A DNA stretch of 64,000 nt, from NCBI RefSeq assembly GCF_038784515.1, contig NZ_CP152376.1:1116001-1180000 (forward strand), given 5' to 3'. Source of the DNA: Rhodoferax sp. GW822-FHT02A01. Lineage in GTDB: Bacteria; Pseudomonadota; Gammaproteobacteria; Burkholderiales; Burkholderiaceae_C. A program made the translations under genes and the position numbers. The notes beneath the pieces are model-generated. The model was not told where the DNA came from and made no database searches. It saw only the letters and a list, made by a program, of their open reading frames with translations. Shown in pieces: positions 49,388-57,415 of the stretch. Position 1 is the stretch's first letter, and each line of letters begins with the position of its first letter.

Positions 49388-51418
49388 TTGAGCAATAAAG
49401 ACCCCTTGGTCGTTTTCACCCCTTCGGGGCGCCGTGGTCGTTTCCCCCTGGGCACACCGGTGCTGCAGGCAGCGCGCTCTTTGGGCGTGGACATTGACTC
49501 CGTCTGCGGAGGCCGCGGCATCTGCGGCCGCTGCCAGGTGCTGGTATCCGAGGGCGAGTTCCCCAAGCACGGCCTCACCTCCAAGGTGGAAAACCTCTCG
49601 CCCGTGGGCAAGGTGGAGCAGGAATACTGCGTCACCCAACCGCTGGCCGAAGGCCGCCGTCTGTCGTGCTCGGCCCAGATCCTGGGTGATGTGGTGATCG
49701 ACGTCCCCTCCAGCAGCCAGGTGCACAAGCAGGTGGTGCGCAAGGAAGCCGAAGCACACGATGTGGAGCTGGACCCGCTGATCCGTCTGCACTATGTGGA
49801 AGTGCAGCAGCCTGACATGCACGACCCCAGTGGCGACCTGCGCCGCCTGGAAGACGCGCTGGAATTCGAATGGCGTCTGACCGATCTGGCCTGTGACGTC
49901 ATCGTGGTCCAGCAATTGCAGAAGGCCCTGCGCGCCGGTGAGTGGAAGGTTACGGTGGCGGTGCATGCGGGCCATCAGATCGTGGCGGTCTGGCCCGGCT
50001 TCAAGGAACACGTCTACGGCCTGGCCGTGGACATTGGCTCCACCACCATAGCCGCCCACCTGTGCAACCTGGCATCGGGTGAAGTGGTGGCCTCGGCGGG
50101 GCTGATGAATCCGCAGATCCGCTTCGGCGAGGATCTGATGAGCCGCGTGTCCTACGTGATGATGAATCCGGGCGGCGACAAGGAAATGACGGCTGCCGTG
50201 CGCGAGGCACTCAACACCTTGGCCACCGAAGTGGCGGCCCAGGCCGGCATCACGCCGCAGGACATCCTGGAAGCCACCTTTGTCGGCAACCCCATCATGC
50301 ACCACCTGCTGCTGGGCATTGACCCCACCGAACTGGGTGGCGCACCGTTTGCGTTGGCAACCGACCGCGCCATCACCCTGTGGGCGGTGGAGATTGACTT
50401 TGCCATCCACCGCAACGCCCGCATCTATGTGCTGCCCTGCATTGCAGGACACGTGGGTGCGGACACTGCCGGTGTGCTGCTGGCCGAACGCCCAGACCTC
50501 ACCGACAAGATCACCCTGCTGGTGGACGTGGGCACCAATGCCGAAATCGTGCTGGGAAACAACCAGCGCCTGCTGGCCTGCTCCAGCCCCACCGGCCCGG
50601 CCTTTGAGGGCGCGCAGATCAGCTGCGGCCAGCGCGCGGCACCTGGCGCCATCGAGCGTGTGCGCATCGATCCGCAGACGCTGGAGCCGCGCTTCAAGGT
50701 GATCGGTTCCGACCTGTGGTCCGACGAGCCCGGTTTTGCCGAAGCGGTAGCAGGCACCGGTGTCACCGGCGTGTGCGGCTCCGGCATCATCGAGGCGCTG
50801 GCCGAGATGTACCTGGCCGGCATCATCCGCCACGACGGCACCATCGACGGCGCCCTGGCCGCGCGCAATCCGCGTATTCAGGAAGATGGCCGCACCTTCT
50901 CCTACGAGCTGTACAAGGCCACGGCCGAGGCCCGCGCCCTCAAGATCATGCAAAACGATGTGCGCGCCATCCAGCTGGGCAAGGCTGCGCTGTATGCTGG
51001 CGTGCGCCTGCTGATGGAGCGGCTCAACATCAGCACGGTGGACCGCATCCGTCTGGCCGGTGCCTTTGGCAGCCACATCGACGTGAAATACGCCATGGTG
51101 CTGGGCATGATTCCCGACTGCCGCCTGGACCACGTCTCCTCGGCGGGCAATGCCGCCGGTACCGGGGCACGCATCGCGCTGCTGGACCAGCGCTCACGCA
51201 AGGACATCGAGGCGCTGGTGCGCCGGGTAGAAAAAATCGAAACGGCGGTGGAGCCACGCTTCCAGGAATTCTTTGTGGAGGCCATGGCCATTCCGCACCT
51301 GAACGCGCCGTTTGAAGAATTGCGCAAGGCAGTGCAACTGCCTGAGCGAACCATGTCCAGCACCGAACCCAACCAACGAGGGCGCAGACCCTCGCGGCGC
51401 GACCCCAAGCCCTCCTAG
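49388..51418 (+). CDS. RamA-like reductive activator of corrinoid proteins (2Fe-2S plus ASKHA, DUF4445)
   Basis: 676 aa. N-terminal 2Fe-2S ferredoxin domain with CGGRGICGRC and a fourth Cys in LSCSAQ; linker; C-terminal ASKHA ATPase with VDIGSTTIAAHL, VDVGTNAEIVL and GVCGSGIIEAL. Uses ATP and electrons to return accidentally oxidised cob(II)alamin to cob(I)alamin, needed in an aerobe. TTG start at 49388 with CAGGAG upstream. Ends in a basic tail (RGRRPSRRDPK). Confidence 0.9.
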   Translation: MSNKDPLVVFTPSGRRGRFPLGTPVLQAARSLGVDIDSVCGGRGICGRCQVLVSEGEFPKHGLTSKVENLSPVGKVEQEYCVTQPLAEGRRLSCSAQILGDVVIDVPSSSQVHKQVVRKEAEAHDVELDPLIRLHYVEVQQPDMHDPSGDLRRLEDALEFEWRLTDLACDVIVVQQLQKALRAGEWKVTVAVHAGHQIVAVWPGFKEHVYGLAVDIGSTTIAAHLCNLASGEVVASAGLMNPQIRFGEDLMSRVSYVMMNPGGDKEMTAAVREALNTLATEVAAQAGITPQDILEATFVGNPIMHHLLLGIDPTELGGAPFALATDRAITLWAVEIDFAIHRNARIYVLPCIAGHVGADTAGVLLAERPDLTDKITLLVDVGTNAEIVLGNNQRLLACSSPTGPAFEGAQISCGQRAAPGAIERVRIDPQTLEPRFKVIGSDLWSDEPGFAEAVAGTGVTGVCGSGIIEALAEMYLAGIIRHDGTIDGALAARNPRIQEDGRTFSYELYKATAEARALKIMQNDVRAIQLGKAALYAGVRLLMERLNISTVDRIRLAGAFGSHIDVKYAMVLGMIPDCRLDHVSSAGNAAGTGARIALLDQRSRKDIEALVRRVEKIETAVEPRFQEFFVEAMAIPHLNAPFEELRKAVQLPERTMSSTEPNQRGRRPSRRDPKPS

Positions 51419-51471
51419 GGCTTGGCGAAAACCGGCAACAGCGTAAGTCCTTTTTTTACAGGAGTGTCCCC

Positions 51472-52407
51472 ATGAAGATGAAAGTAGCAGGAATCGTCAC
51501 CGCCATTGCAGCCCTGGCTGCCCAATCCGCACTCGCCGATGACGCGAGCTGCAAGACCGTGCATTTCGCCGACGTCGGCTGGAGTGACATCGCAGCCACC
51601 ACCGGCATGGCGTCCGTGGTGCTCGAAGGCCTGGGTTACAAGCCCACCGTCACCATCGCCTCCATTCCAATTGCATTCGCCGGGATGAAGAAGAAGCAGA
51701 TCGACGTGTTCCTGGGCTACTGGAATCCTTCCATGACTCCGCAGATCGAGCCCTTCGTGAAGGCCGGTGACATCAAGGTGCTGGACACGCCCAACCTGGT
51801 GGGTGCCAAGTACACCCTGGCCGTACCTACCTACCTGTTTGACAAGGGCTTGAAGACCTTTGCCGACATCGCCAAGTTCGAGAAGGACCTGGGCGGCAAG
51901 ATCTATGGCATCGAACCCGGCAACGACGGCAACGCCCTGATCGCCGGCATGATCAAGGACAACAAGTTCGGCCTGAAGAACTTCAAGATGGTCGAATCCT
52001 CAGAAGCCGGCATGCTGATCGAAGCCCAGCGCGCCATCAAGGACAACAAGGCCATCGTCTTCCTGGGCTGGGAACCCCACCCCATGAACGTGCAGATGAA
52101 GATGAGCTACCTCTCCGGTGGCGACGACATCTTCGGACCCAACCTGGGCGAAGCCAAGGTTTATACCGCCATTCCTCCCTCGTATGAGAAGAAGTGCCCC
52201 AACGTCTACACCTTCCTGAAGAACCTGCAGTTCACCACCGACATCGAGAACCAGGTCATGGGTCCCATCCTGAAGAAGGTCAAGCCCAATGTCGCTGCCA
52301 AGGACTACCTCAAGAAGAACCCCGGCACCGTGGACAAATGGCTGGCTGGCGTGACGACCTTGGATGGCAAGGACGGTTTGGCAGCAGTCAAGGCCGCGCT
52401 GAAGTAA
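51472..52407 (+). CDS. choX: Choline/glycine-betaine ABC transporter, periplasmic binding protein
   Basis: 311 aa. Signal peptide MKMKVAGIVTAIAALAAQSALA. Aromatic cage residues for a trimethylammonium group are in place as in ChoX: GWSDI, GYWNPSM, GAKYTLAV and GWEPHPM. Separated by 9 kb from its ATPase and permease, but flanked by the genes that use its substrate. A terminator follows. Confidence 0.88.
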   Translation: MKMKVAGIVTAIAALAAQSALADDASCKTVHFADVGWSDIAATTGMASVVLEGLGYKPTVTIASIPIAFAGMKKKQIDVFLGYWNPSMTPQIEPFVKAGDIKVLDTPNLVGAKYTLAVPTYLFDKGLKTFADIAKFEKDLGGKIYGIEPGNDGNALIAGMIKDNKFGLKNFKMVESSEAGMLIEAQRAIKDNKAIVFLGWEPHPMNVQMKMSYLSGGDDIFGPNLGEAKVYTAIPPSYEKKCPNVYTFLKNLQFTTDIENQVMGPILKKVKPNVAAKDYLKKNPGTVDKWLAGVTTLDGKDGLAAVKAALK

Positions 52408-52431
52408 GCACCCCGCTTTTTTACGGTGCAC

Positions 52432-52467
52432 ACTCCGACGCGGCCTGGCCGGGTCGGAGTTTTTTTA
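52432..52467 (+). terminator. Terminator after the choX-type gene
   Basis: 8-bp stem ACTCCGAC / GTCGGAGT followed by T7. It separates the C1/transport genes from betB. Confidence 0.8.
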
Positions 52468-52497
52468 TTGGGGCTTTGCAAGCCCGCAAGGATTGAT

Positions 52498-53955
52498 ATG
52501 AGTGAAGCAAGCATTTCCAGTTTCGTGAACGGCAAACACCTGCAAGGCGGTGGCGAGCGTTTTGATTCCATCAACCCCGCCACCGGCAAGGCCTATGCTG
52601 CGGTGCATGACGCAACGCAAGCCGACGTGGACGCAGCTGTTGCCGCTGCGCAAGCCGGCTTTGCCGTGTGGTCAGCCATGACTGGCACCGAGCGCGGGCG
52701 CATTCTGCGCCGCGCCGCCGACATCCTGCGCAGCCGCAACGAGGAGCTTGCTGCACTCGAAGTGCAAGACTGCGGCAAGCCACTGCAAGAAGCGCTGGTG
52801 GTGGACGTGATGAGCGGCGCTGACTGCATCGAGTACTTCGCCGGCGCAGCGGCCACCCTCACCGGCCAGCAGTACCCGCTGAAGAACGCCTTTGCCTACA
52901 CCCGCAAGGAGCCCCTGGGCGTGTGCGTGGGCATTGGCGCCTGGAACTATCCCATCCAGATTGCCTGCTGGAAATCGGCCCCCGCGCTGGCCGCCGGCAA
53001 CGCCATGATCTTCAAACCTTCCGAGCTGACCCCGGCCACCGCCGTGAAGCTGGCCGAGGTCTACCTCGAAGCCGGTGTACCGCCGGGCGTGTTCAACGTG
53101 CTGCAGGGCCGCGGCGCCACCGGTGCCATGCTGGCCGCACACGAAGGCGTGGCCAAGGTATCCGTCACCGGCTCGGTTCCCACCGGCAAGAAGGTAATGC
53201 AGACCGCCGCCGGAACCCTCAAGCGCGTGACCATGGAGCTCGGTGGCAAATCGCCCCTGGTGATCTTTGACGACGCCGACCTGGAGCAGGCAGTGGCCGC
53301 GGCCATGATGGGCAATTTCTACACCCAGGGCGAGGTCTGCACCAACTGCACCCGCGTCTTCGTGCAGCGCGGCATTGCCGATAAGTTCCTGGCCCGCCTG
53401 AAAGAGCGCACACTGCTGCTACGCGTGGGCGACCCCATGGACCCGGTAACTGAAGTGGGTGCACTGATCTCCGAAGCCCACACCGCCAAGGTGATGGACT
53501 ACATCGCCAGCGGCAAGGCCGAAGGCGCGACTCTGGTCTGCGGCGGCGAGCGTGTGGCCGTGCCCGGCCTGGGCTCCAATTTCGTGGCGCCCACCATCTT
53601 TGCCGACTGCAAGGACGAGATGCGCATCGTGCGCGAAGAGATCTTTGGCCCGGTGCTGTCCATGCTGACCTTCGATACCGAAGAAGAAGCTGTGGCCCGC
53701 GCCAACCTGTCGCGCTTCGGCCTGGCTGCCGGCGTGTTCACCACCAACATCCAGAAGGCCCACCGCGTGGCGGGCCAGCTCAAGGCGGGCATCTGCTGGA
53801 TCAACAACTACAACATCACACCCATCGAGATGCCGTTTGGCGGCGTGGGCGAATCCGGCATCGGCTCCGAGAACAGCATGGCCGCGCTGGACCACTACAC
53901 GCAGCTCAAGACGGTGTATGTGGAGATGGGTGAAGTGGCTACCGGTTATCGCTGA
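52498..53955 (+). CDS. betB: Betaine aldehyde dehydrogenase
   Basis: 485 aa NAD(P)-dependent aldehyde dehydrogenase. GIGAWNYPIQIACWK, VTGSVPTGKKVM, catalytic Glu in MELGGKSPL, and catalytic Cys in NFYTQGEVCTNCTRV, the BetB form. Oxidises betaine aldehyde to glycine betaine. Start at 52498 with AAGGA. Confidence 0.94.
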   Translation: MSEASISSFVNGKHLQGGGERFDSINPATGKAYAAVHDATQADVDAAVAAAQAGFAVWSAMTGTERGRILRRAADILRSRNEELAALEVQDCGKPLQEALVVDVMSGADCIEYFAGAAATLTGQQYPLKNAFAYTRKEPLGVCVGIGAWNYPIQIACWKSAPALAAGNAMIFKPSELTPATAVKLAEVYLEAGVPPGVFNVLQGRGATGAMLAAHEGVAKVSVTGSVPTGKKVMQTAAGTLKRVTMELGGKSPLVIFDDADLEQAVAAAMMGNFYTQGEVCTNCTRVFVQRGIADKFLARLKERTLLLRVGDPMDPVTEVGALISEAHTAKVMDYIASGKAEGATLVCGGERVAVPGLGSNFVAPTIFADCKDEMRIVREEIFGPVLSMLTFDTEEEAVARANLSRFGLAAGVFTTNIQKAHRVAGQLKAGICWINNYNITPIEMPFGGVGESGIGSENSMAALDHYTQLKTVYVEMGEVATGYR

Positions 53956-54018
53956 AACCCCCTTCCTTTTTTGGGCCAACGTGGTAATTCATTGCACTCC
54001 AGGTCATAGGTCACTTCG

Positions 54019-54114
54019 GACACAGGACGGCATGGCACTCTGCGCCGTCCGTGTCCCCCGGCCTTCGGCCTCCTCCTTTACCTACCGGCGCAGAGTGCCA
54101 TGCCGTCCTGTGTC
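54019..54114 (-). repeat. Hairpin repeat element, copy A
   Basis: 29-bp perfect inverted arms (54019-54047 and 54086-54114) around a 38-bp centre that contains, on the minus strand, the core TAAAGGAGGAGGCCGAAGG continuing into CCGGGGGACA. The flank CACCAACAGTGCTTGCAG (54131-54114, minus) recurs at copy C. Lies in the 402-bp betB-betA gap. Confidence 0.85.
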
Positions 54115-54189
54115 TGCAAGCACTGTTGGTGCGCGAAGAATTTGGAGTCCGGTCTTTCTCCGGCTTTGGCGTACCAACCAGGCAGGCTG

Positions 54190-54281
54190 CCGTGGGCGCT
54201 GGGGTGGATGGTGCAGCGGCATAAAGGAGGAGCCCGAAGGGCGGGGGACAGCCGCGGAAGCATTCACCCCAGCGCCCACGG
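54190..54281 (+). repeat. Hairpin repeat element, copy B
   Basis: 21-bp arms (54190-54210 and 54261-54281; 20 identical, the exception being a G-T wobble), inner stem GCGGC/GCCGC, and core TAAAGGAGGAGCCCGAAGGG followed by CGGGGGACA. Opposite orientation to copy A. Confidence 0.85.
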
Positions 54282-54357
54282 CGTACACCAGGCCGCATAG
54301 AGGACTTTGACCTCACAGGCAATTCGACCCAACACCAACTTTCGCCAAAATAAAGCC

Positions 54358-56019
54358 ATGGAAAAAGAATTCGACTACATCATCATCGGCGCCGGTTCGG
54401 CCGGCAGCACCCTGGCCTACCGCCTGGGCGAAGACCTGAACACCCGCATCCTGGTGGTCGAGGCCGGCCCGATGGACCACAACCTCTTCATCCACATGCC
54501 CAGCGGCTTTGCCTACCCCATGGCCAACCCCCGCTACACCTGGATGTACGAAGCCGAAGCCGACCCCGGAATGAATGGCCGACGCGTGCACTGCCCGCGC
54601 GGCAAGACGATTGGCGGCTCAAGCAGCATCAACGGCATGGTCTACATCCGTGGCAATGCCGAGGACTACAACGGCTGGGCCGAGAAGTTCAACCTGCCCG
54701 ACTGGAGCTACGCCCACTGCCTGCCCTACTTCCGCAAATCTGAAACGCGCGAGAAGGGTGGCGATGAGTACCGCGGCAGCGAAGGCCCGCTGCGCGTGCA
54801 CACCGGCGAGTGCAAGAACCCGCTGTACAACGCCTTCATCGAAGCCGGGCAGCAAGCCGGCTACGCCTACACCGCCGACATGAACGGCTACCAGCAAGAG
54901 GGCTTCGGCCCCATGGACATGACGACCTACAAAGGCCGACGCTGGAGCACAGCCATGGCCTACCTGCGCCCGGCTCTCAAGCGCGGCAACGTCAAGCTGC
55001 TGCCCAATACGCTGGCCAGCAAGATCCTGTTCGAAGGCAAGGACAACCCGCGCGCTGTCGGCGTGGCGCTGGACTGCGGCGGCCAGCGCATCGAGGTGCG
55101 GGCACGGCGCGAAGTCATCGTCAGCAGCGGCGCCATCAACTCACCGCAGCTGCTGCAGCTCTCCGGCATCGGCAACGCCGATCTGCTCAAGCCCCTGGGC
55201 ATCATGGTGGTGGCCGACCGCAAGGGTGTGGGCGAGAACCTGCAGGACCACCTGGAAACCTATGTGCAGTACGCCTGCAAGGAACCCATCACGCTGTACT
55301 CGGCCAGCAAGCCGCTGGCCATGGGCATGATTGGCGCGCAGTGGCTGCTCACGCAAAAAGGGCTGGGCGCGACCAACCACTTCGAGTCCGGCGGCTTCAT
55401 CCGCAGCGACGCCGGTGTGAAGCACCCGGACCTGCAGTACCACTTCCTGCCCATGGCGGTGCGCTATGACGGCAACTCGCCGGTGGAAGGCCATGGCTTC
55501 CAGGCCCACGTAGGCCCCATGCGCTCCACCAGCCGCGGCCATGTGCGCATCCGCACGGCCAGCCATCTGGATGCGCCCACCATTGTGTTCAACTACATGA
55601 GCAACGAGCAGGACCGCAAGGAATTCCGTGCCGCCATCCGCCTCACCCGCGAGGTGTTCGCACAAAAGGCCTTTGACCGTTTCCGCGCAGAGGAGCTGTC
55701 GCCCACATCGCAAGTACAGAGCGACGCCGAAATCGACGAGCACATCCGCAACCAGGCCGAAACCGCCTACCACCCCAGCTGCTCCTGCCGCATGGGCACC
55801 GACGACATGGCGGTGGTGGACAGCCAGGGCCGGGTGCACGGCGTGCAGAACCTGCGCGTGGTGGACGCGTCCATCATGCCCCTCATCGTCAGCGGCAACC
55901 TCAACGTCCCCACCATCATGATGGCCGAGAAGATTGCCGACGCCATCAAGGGAACCGCCCTGCCACCCTCCAAGGCGCCGGCCTGGGTGCACCCGAACTG
56001 GCAGACGCAGCAACGCTGA
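54358..56019 (+). CDS. betA: Choline dehydrogenase (GMC flavoprotein)
   Basis: 553 aa. FAD-binding IIIGAGSAGSTLAYRL, GMC signature GGSSSINGMVYIRGN, and C-terminal active-site His in AYHPSCSCRMG and SGNLNVPTIMMAEKIAD. Oxidises choline to betaine aldehyde. Start at 54358, as the in-frame upstream ATG/ATT extension has no family sequence. Confidence 0.93.
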   Translation: MEKEFDYIIIGAGSAGSTLAYRLGEDLNTRILVVEAGPMDHNLFIHMPSGFAYPMANPRYTWMYEAEADPGMNGRRVHCPRGKTIGGSSSINGMVYIRGNAEDYNGWAEKFNLPDWSYAHCLPYFRKSETREKGGDEYRGSEGPLRVHTGECKNPLYNAFIEAGQQAGYAYTADMNGYQQEGFGPMDMTTYKGRRWSTAMAYLRPALKRGNVKLLPNTLASKILFEGKDNPRAVGVALDCGGQRIEVRARREVIVSSGAINSPQLLQLSGIGNADLLKPLGIMVVADRKGVGENLQDHLETYVQYACKEPITLYSASKPLAMGMIGAQWLLTQKGLGATNHFESGGFIRSDAGVKHPDLQYHFLPMAVRYDGNSPVEGHGFQAHVGPMRSTSRGHVRIRTASHLDAPTIVFNYMSNEQDRKEFRAAIRLTREVFAQKAFDRFRAEELSPTSQVQSDAEIDEHIRNQAETAYHPSCSCRMGTDDMAVVDSQGRVHGVQNLRVVDASIMPLIVSGNLNVPTIMMAEKIADAIKGTALPPSKAPAWVHPNWQTQQR

Positions 56020-56087
56020 AGCCATAGGGGACCACGGGTTGGAATCTGGTCGCCTTCTTGATATTCATGGGCAGTTCAGTCACTACA

Positions 56088-56198
56088 CACCAACACTGCT
56101 CGCAGTCGACAGTATCGGGGCGGATGGTGAAGCGAAATAAAGGAGGAGGCCGAAGGCCGGGGGACATTCGCGTAACCATCTGCCCCGGTGCTGTCGAC
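56088..56198 (+). repeat. Hairpin repeat element, copy C
   Basis: 24-bp arms (56105-56128 and 56175-56198) with 21 Watson-Crick pairs and three G-T wobbles, inner stem GCGAA/TTCGC, and the core at 56138-56166. Flank CACCAACACTGCTCGCAG (56088-56105) matches 16 of 18 bases of the copy A flank. In the 316-bp betA-bmt gap, which holds no other feature I can see. Confidence 0.85.
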
Positions 56199-56335
56199 CT
56201 ACACCAGCTTGTGCGCCGCCGTTCTGCATGCGGACGTCCCCTTTACTGGGCCACAGTCATGGGCTTTGACTCTCAGGCAAAATCGGGGATCCAACGACTC
56301 CACTTCGCACGCCCTGCAAAGGGCCCGACTGCCCC

Positions 56336-57415
56336 ATGACATCCACCGCCCCCAACCGCTTCACCGAACTACTTGCAACCCGTCCCTGGCTGCTGGCCGA
56401 TGGTGCTACCGGCAGCAACCTGTTTGACATGGGACTGATGTCCGGTGATGCGCCCGAGCTGTGGAACACCGAACATCCGGACCGCATCACCAAGCTGCAC
56501 CAGAGCTTTGTGGATGCCGGTGCCGACATCATCCTCACCAACAGCTTTGGCGGCACGCGTTACCGTCTGAAATTGCACAAGGCCGAGGACCGCGTTGCCG
56601 AGCTGAACACGGCTGCCGCACGCATTGCACGCGCCGTGGCTGACAAGGCGGGCCGCCCCGTGGTGGTGGCCGGAAGCATCGGCCCCACTGGCGAAATCAT
56701 GGAGCCCATTGGCCCGCTGACCAAGGCACAAGCTGAAGAAGCCTTTGCCGAGCAGGCCCGCGCACTGGCTGCCGGTGGCGCCGACGTGATGTGGATAGAG
56801 ACCATGTCCTCGCGCGAGGAAGTGGAAGCCGCTGTGGCGGGTGCGGGCAGCGTGGGTCTGCCCGTGGTGTGCACACTGAGCTTTGACACCAATGGCCGCT
56901 CCATGATGGGTATTTCGCCCAGCGATTTCGCCGACCTGCAAAAGACGCTGACACCGCACCTGGCTGCCTGCGGCAGCAACTGCGGCGTGGGCGCTTCTGA
57001 GATGGTGGCCTGCATCCACAACCTGTCTACCGCCATGGGCCCGGAAGCCGTGCTGGTGGCCAAGGGCAACTGCGGCATTCCCCAGTACGTGGAAGGCAAG
57101 ATCGTCTACAACGGCACACCCGAGCTGATGGCCGTGTATGCCCGCATGGCGCTGGACTCCGGCGCACGCATCATTGGCGGCTGCTGCGGCACATCACCGA
57201 AGCACCTCAAGGCGATGAAGGACGCACTGGACGCCCACACCAAAGGCCCGGCCCCCGAGCTGGAAGAAGTGGTGGCCGCGTTGGGTGAAGTTTCTACCGG
57301 TGCGCGCGCCCAGTGGGGTGGCGAACAAAGCCGCGCTGGCGGCGCTGCTGCAGGCGCCACGCTGAACCGCGGACGTGGCCGCCGCGCCGGTAGCGCAGGC
57401 AAGACCGAGTCGTGA
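56336..57415 (+). CDS. bmt: Betaine methyltransferase (homocysteine S-methyltransferase fold, Bmt/BHMT-like)
   Basis: 359 aa TIM barrel: LLADGATGSNLFDMGL, LTNSFGGTRYRL, VAGSIGPTGEIMEP, Zn-binding Cys in GSNCGVGA and the Cys pair in GGCCGTSPKH. Bmt of rhizobia and roseobacters transfers a methyl group from glycine betaine to homocysteine. Here it sits with a corrinoid protein and no MttB-type methyltransferase is present, so it may instead methylate the corrinoid. Carries a basic tail (NRGRGRRAGSAGK). Confidence 0.87.
   Translation: MTSTAPNRFTELLATRPWLLADGATGSNLFDMGLMSGDAPELWNTEHPDRITKLHQSFVDAGADIILTNSFGGTRYRLKLHKAEDRVAELNTAAARIARAVADKAGRPVVVAGSIGPTGEIMEPIGPLTKAQAEEAFAEQARALAAGGADVMWIETMSSREEVEAAVAGAGSVGLPVVCTLSFDTNGRSMMGISPSDFADLQKTLTPHLAACGSNCGVGASEMVACIHNLSTAMGPEAVLVAKGNCGIPQYVEGKIVYNGTPELMAVYARMALDSGARIIGGCCGTSPKHLKAMKDALDAHTKGPAPELEEVVAALGEVSTGARAQWGGEQSRAGGAAAGATLNRGRGRRAGSAGKTES

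Noticed and set aside
48407..51133. 908-codon open frame on the minus strand
   Set aside because: It is the exact antisense of metF end, the pterin-binding methyltransferase and the RamA-like gene; composition (His, Gly, Gln-rich) is that of a high-GC shadow frame, without a ribosome site or known domain.
54019..54281. Copies A and B read as the two ends of one insertion element
   Set aside because: Their arms have different sequences and each pairs with itself; nothing coding lies between them, so they are better seen as two separate hairpin elements in opposite orientation.
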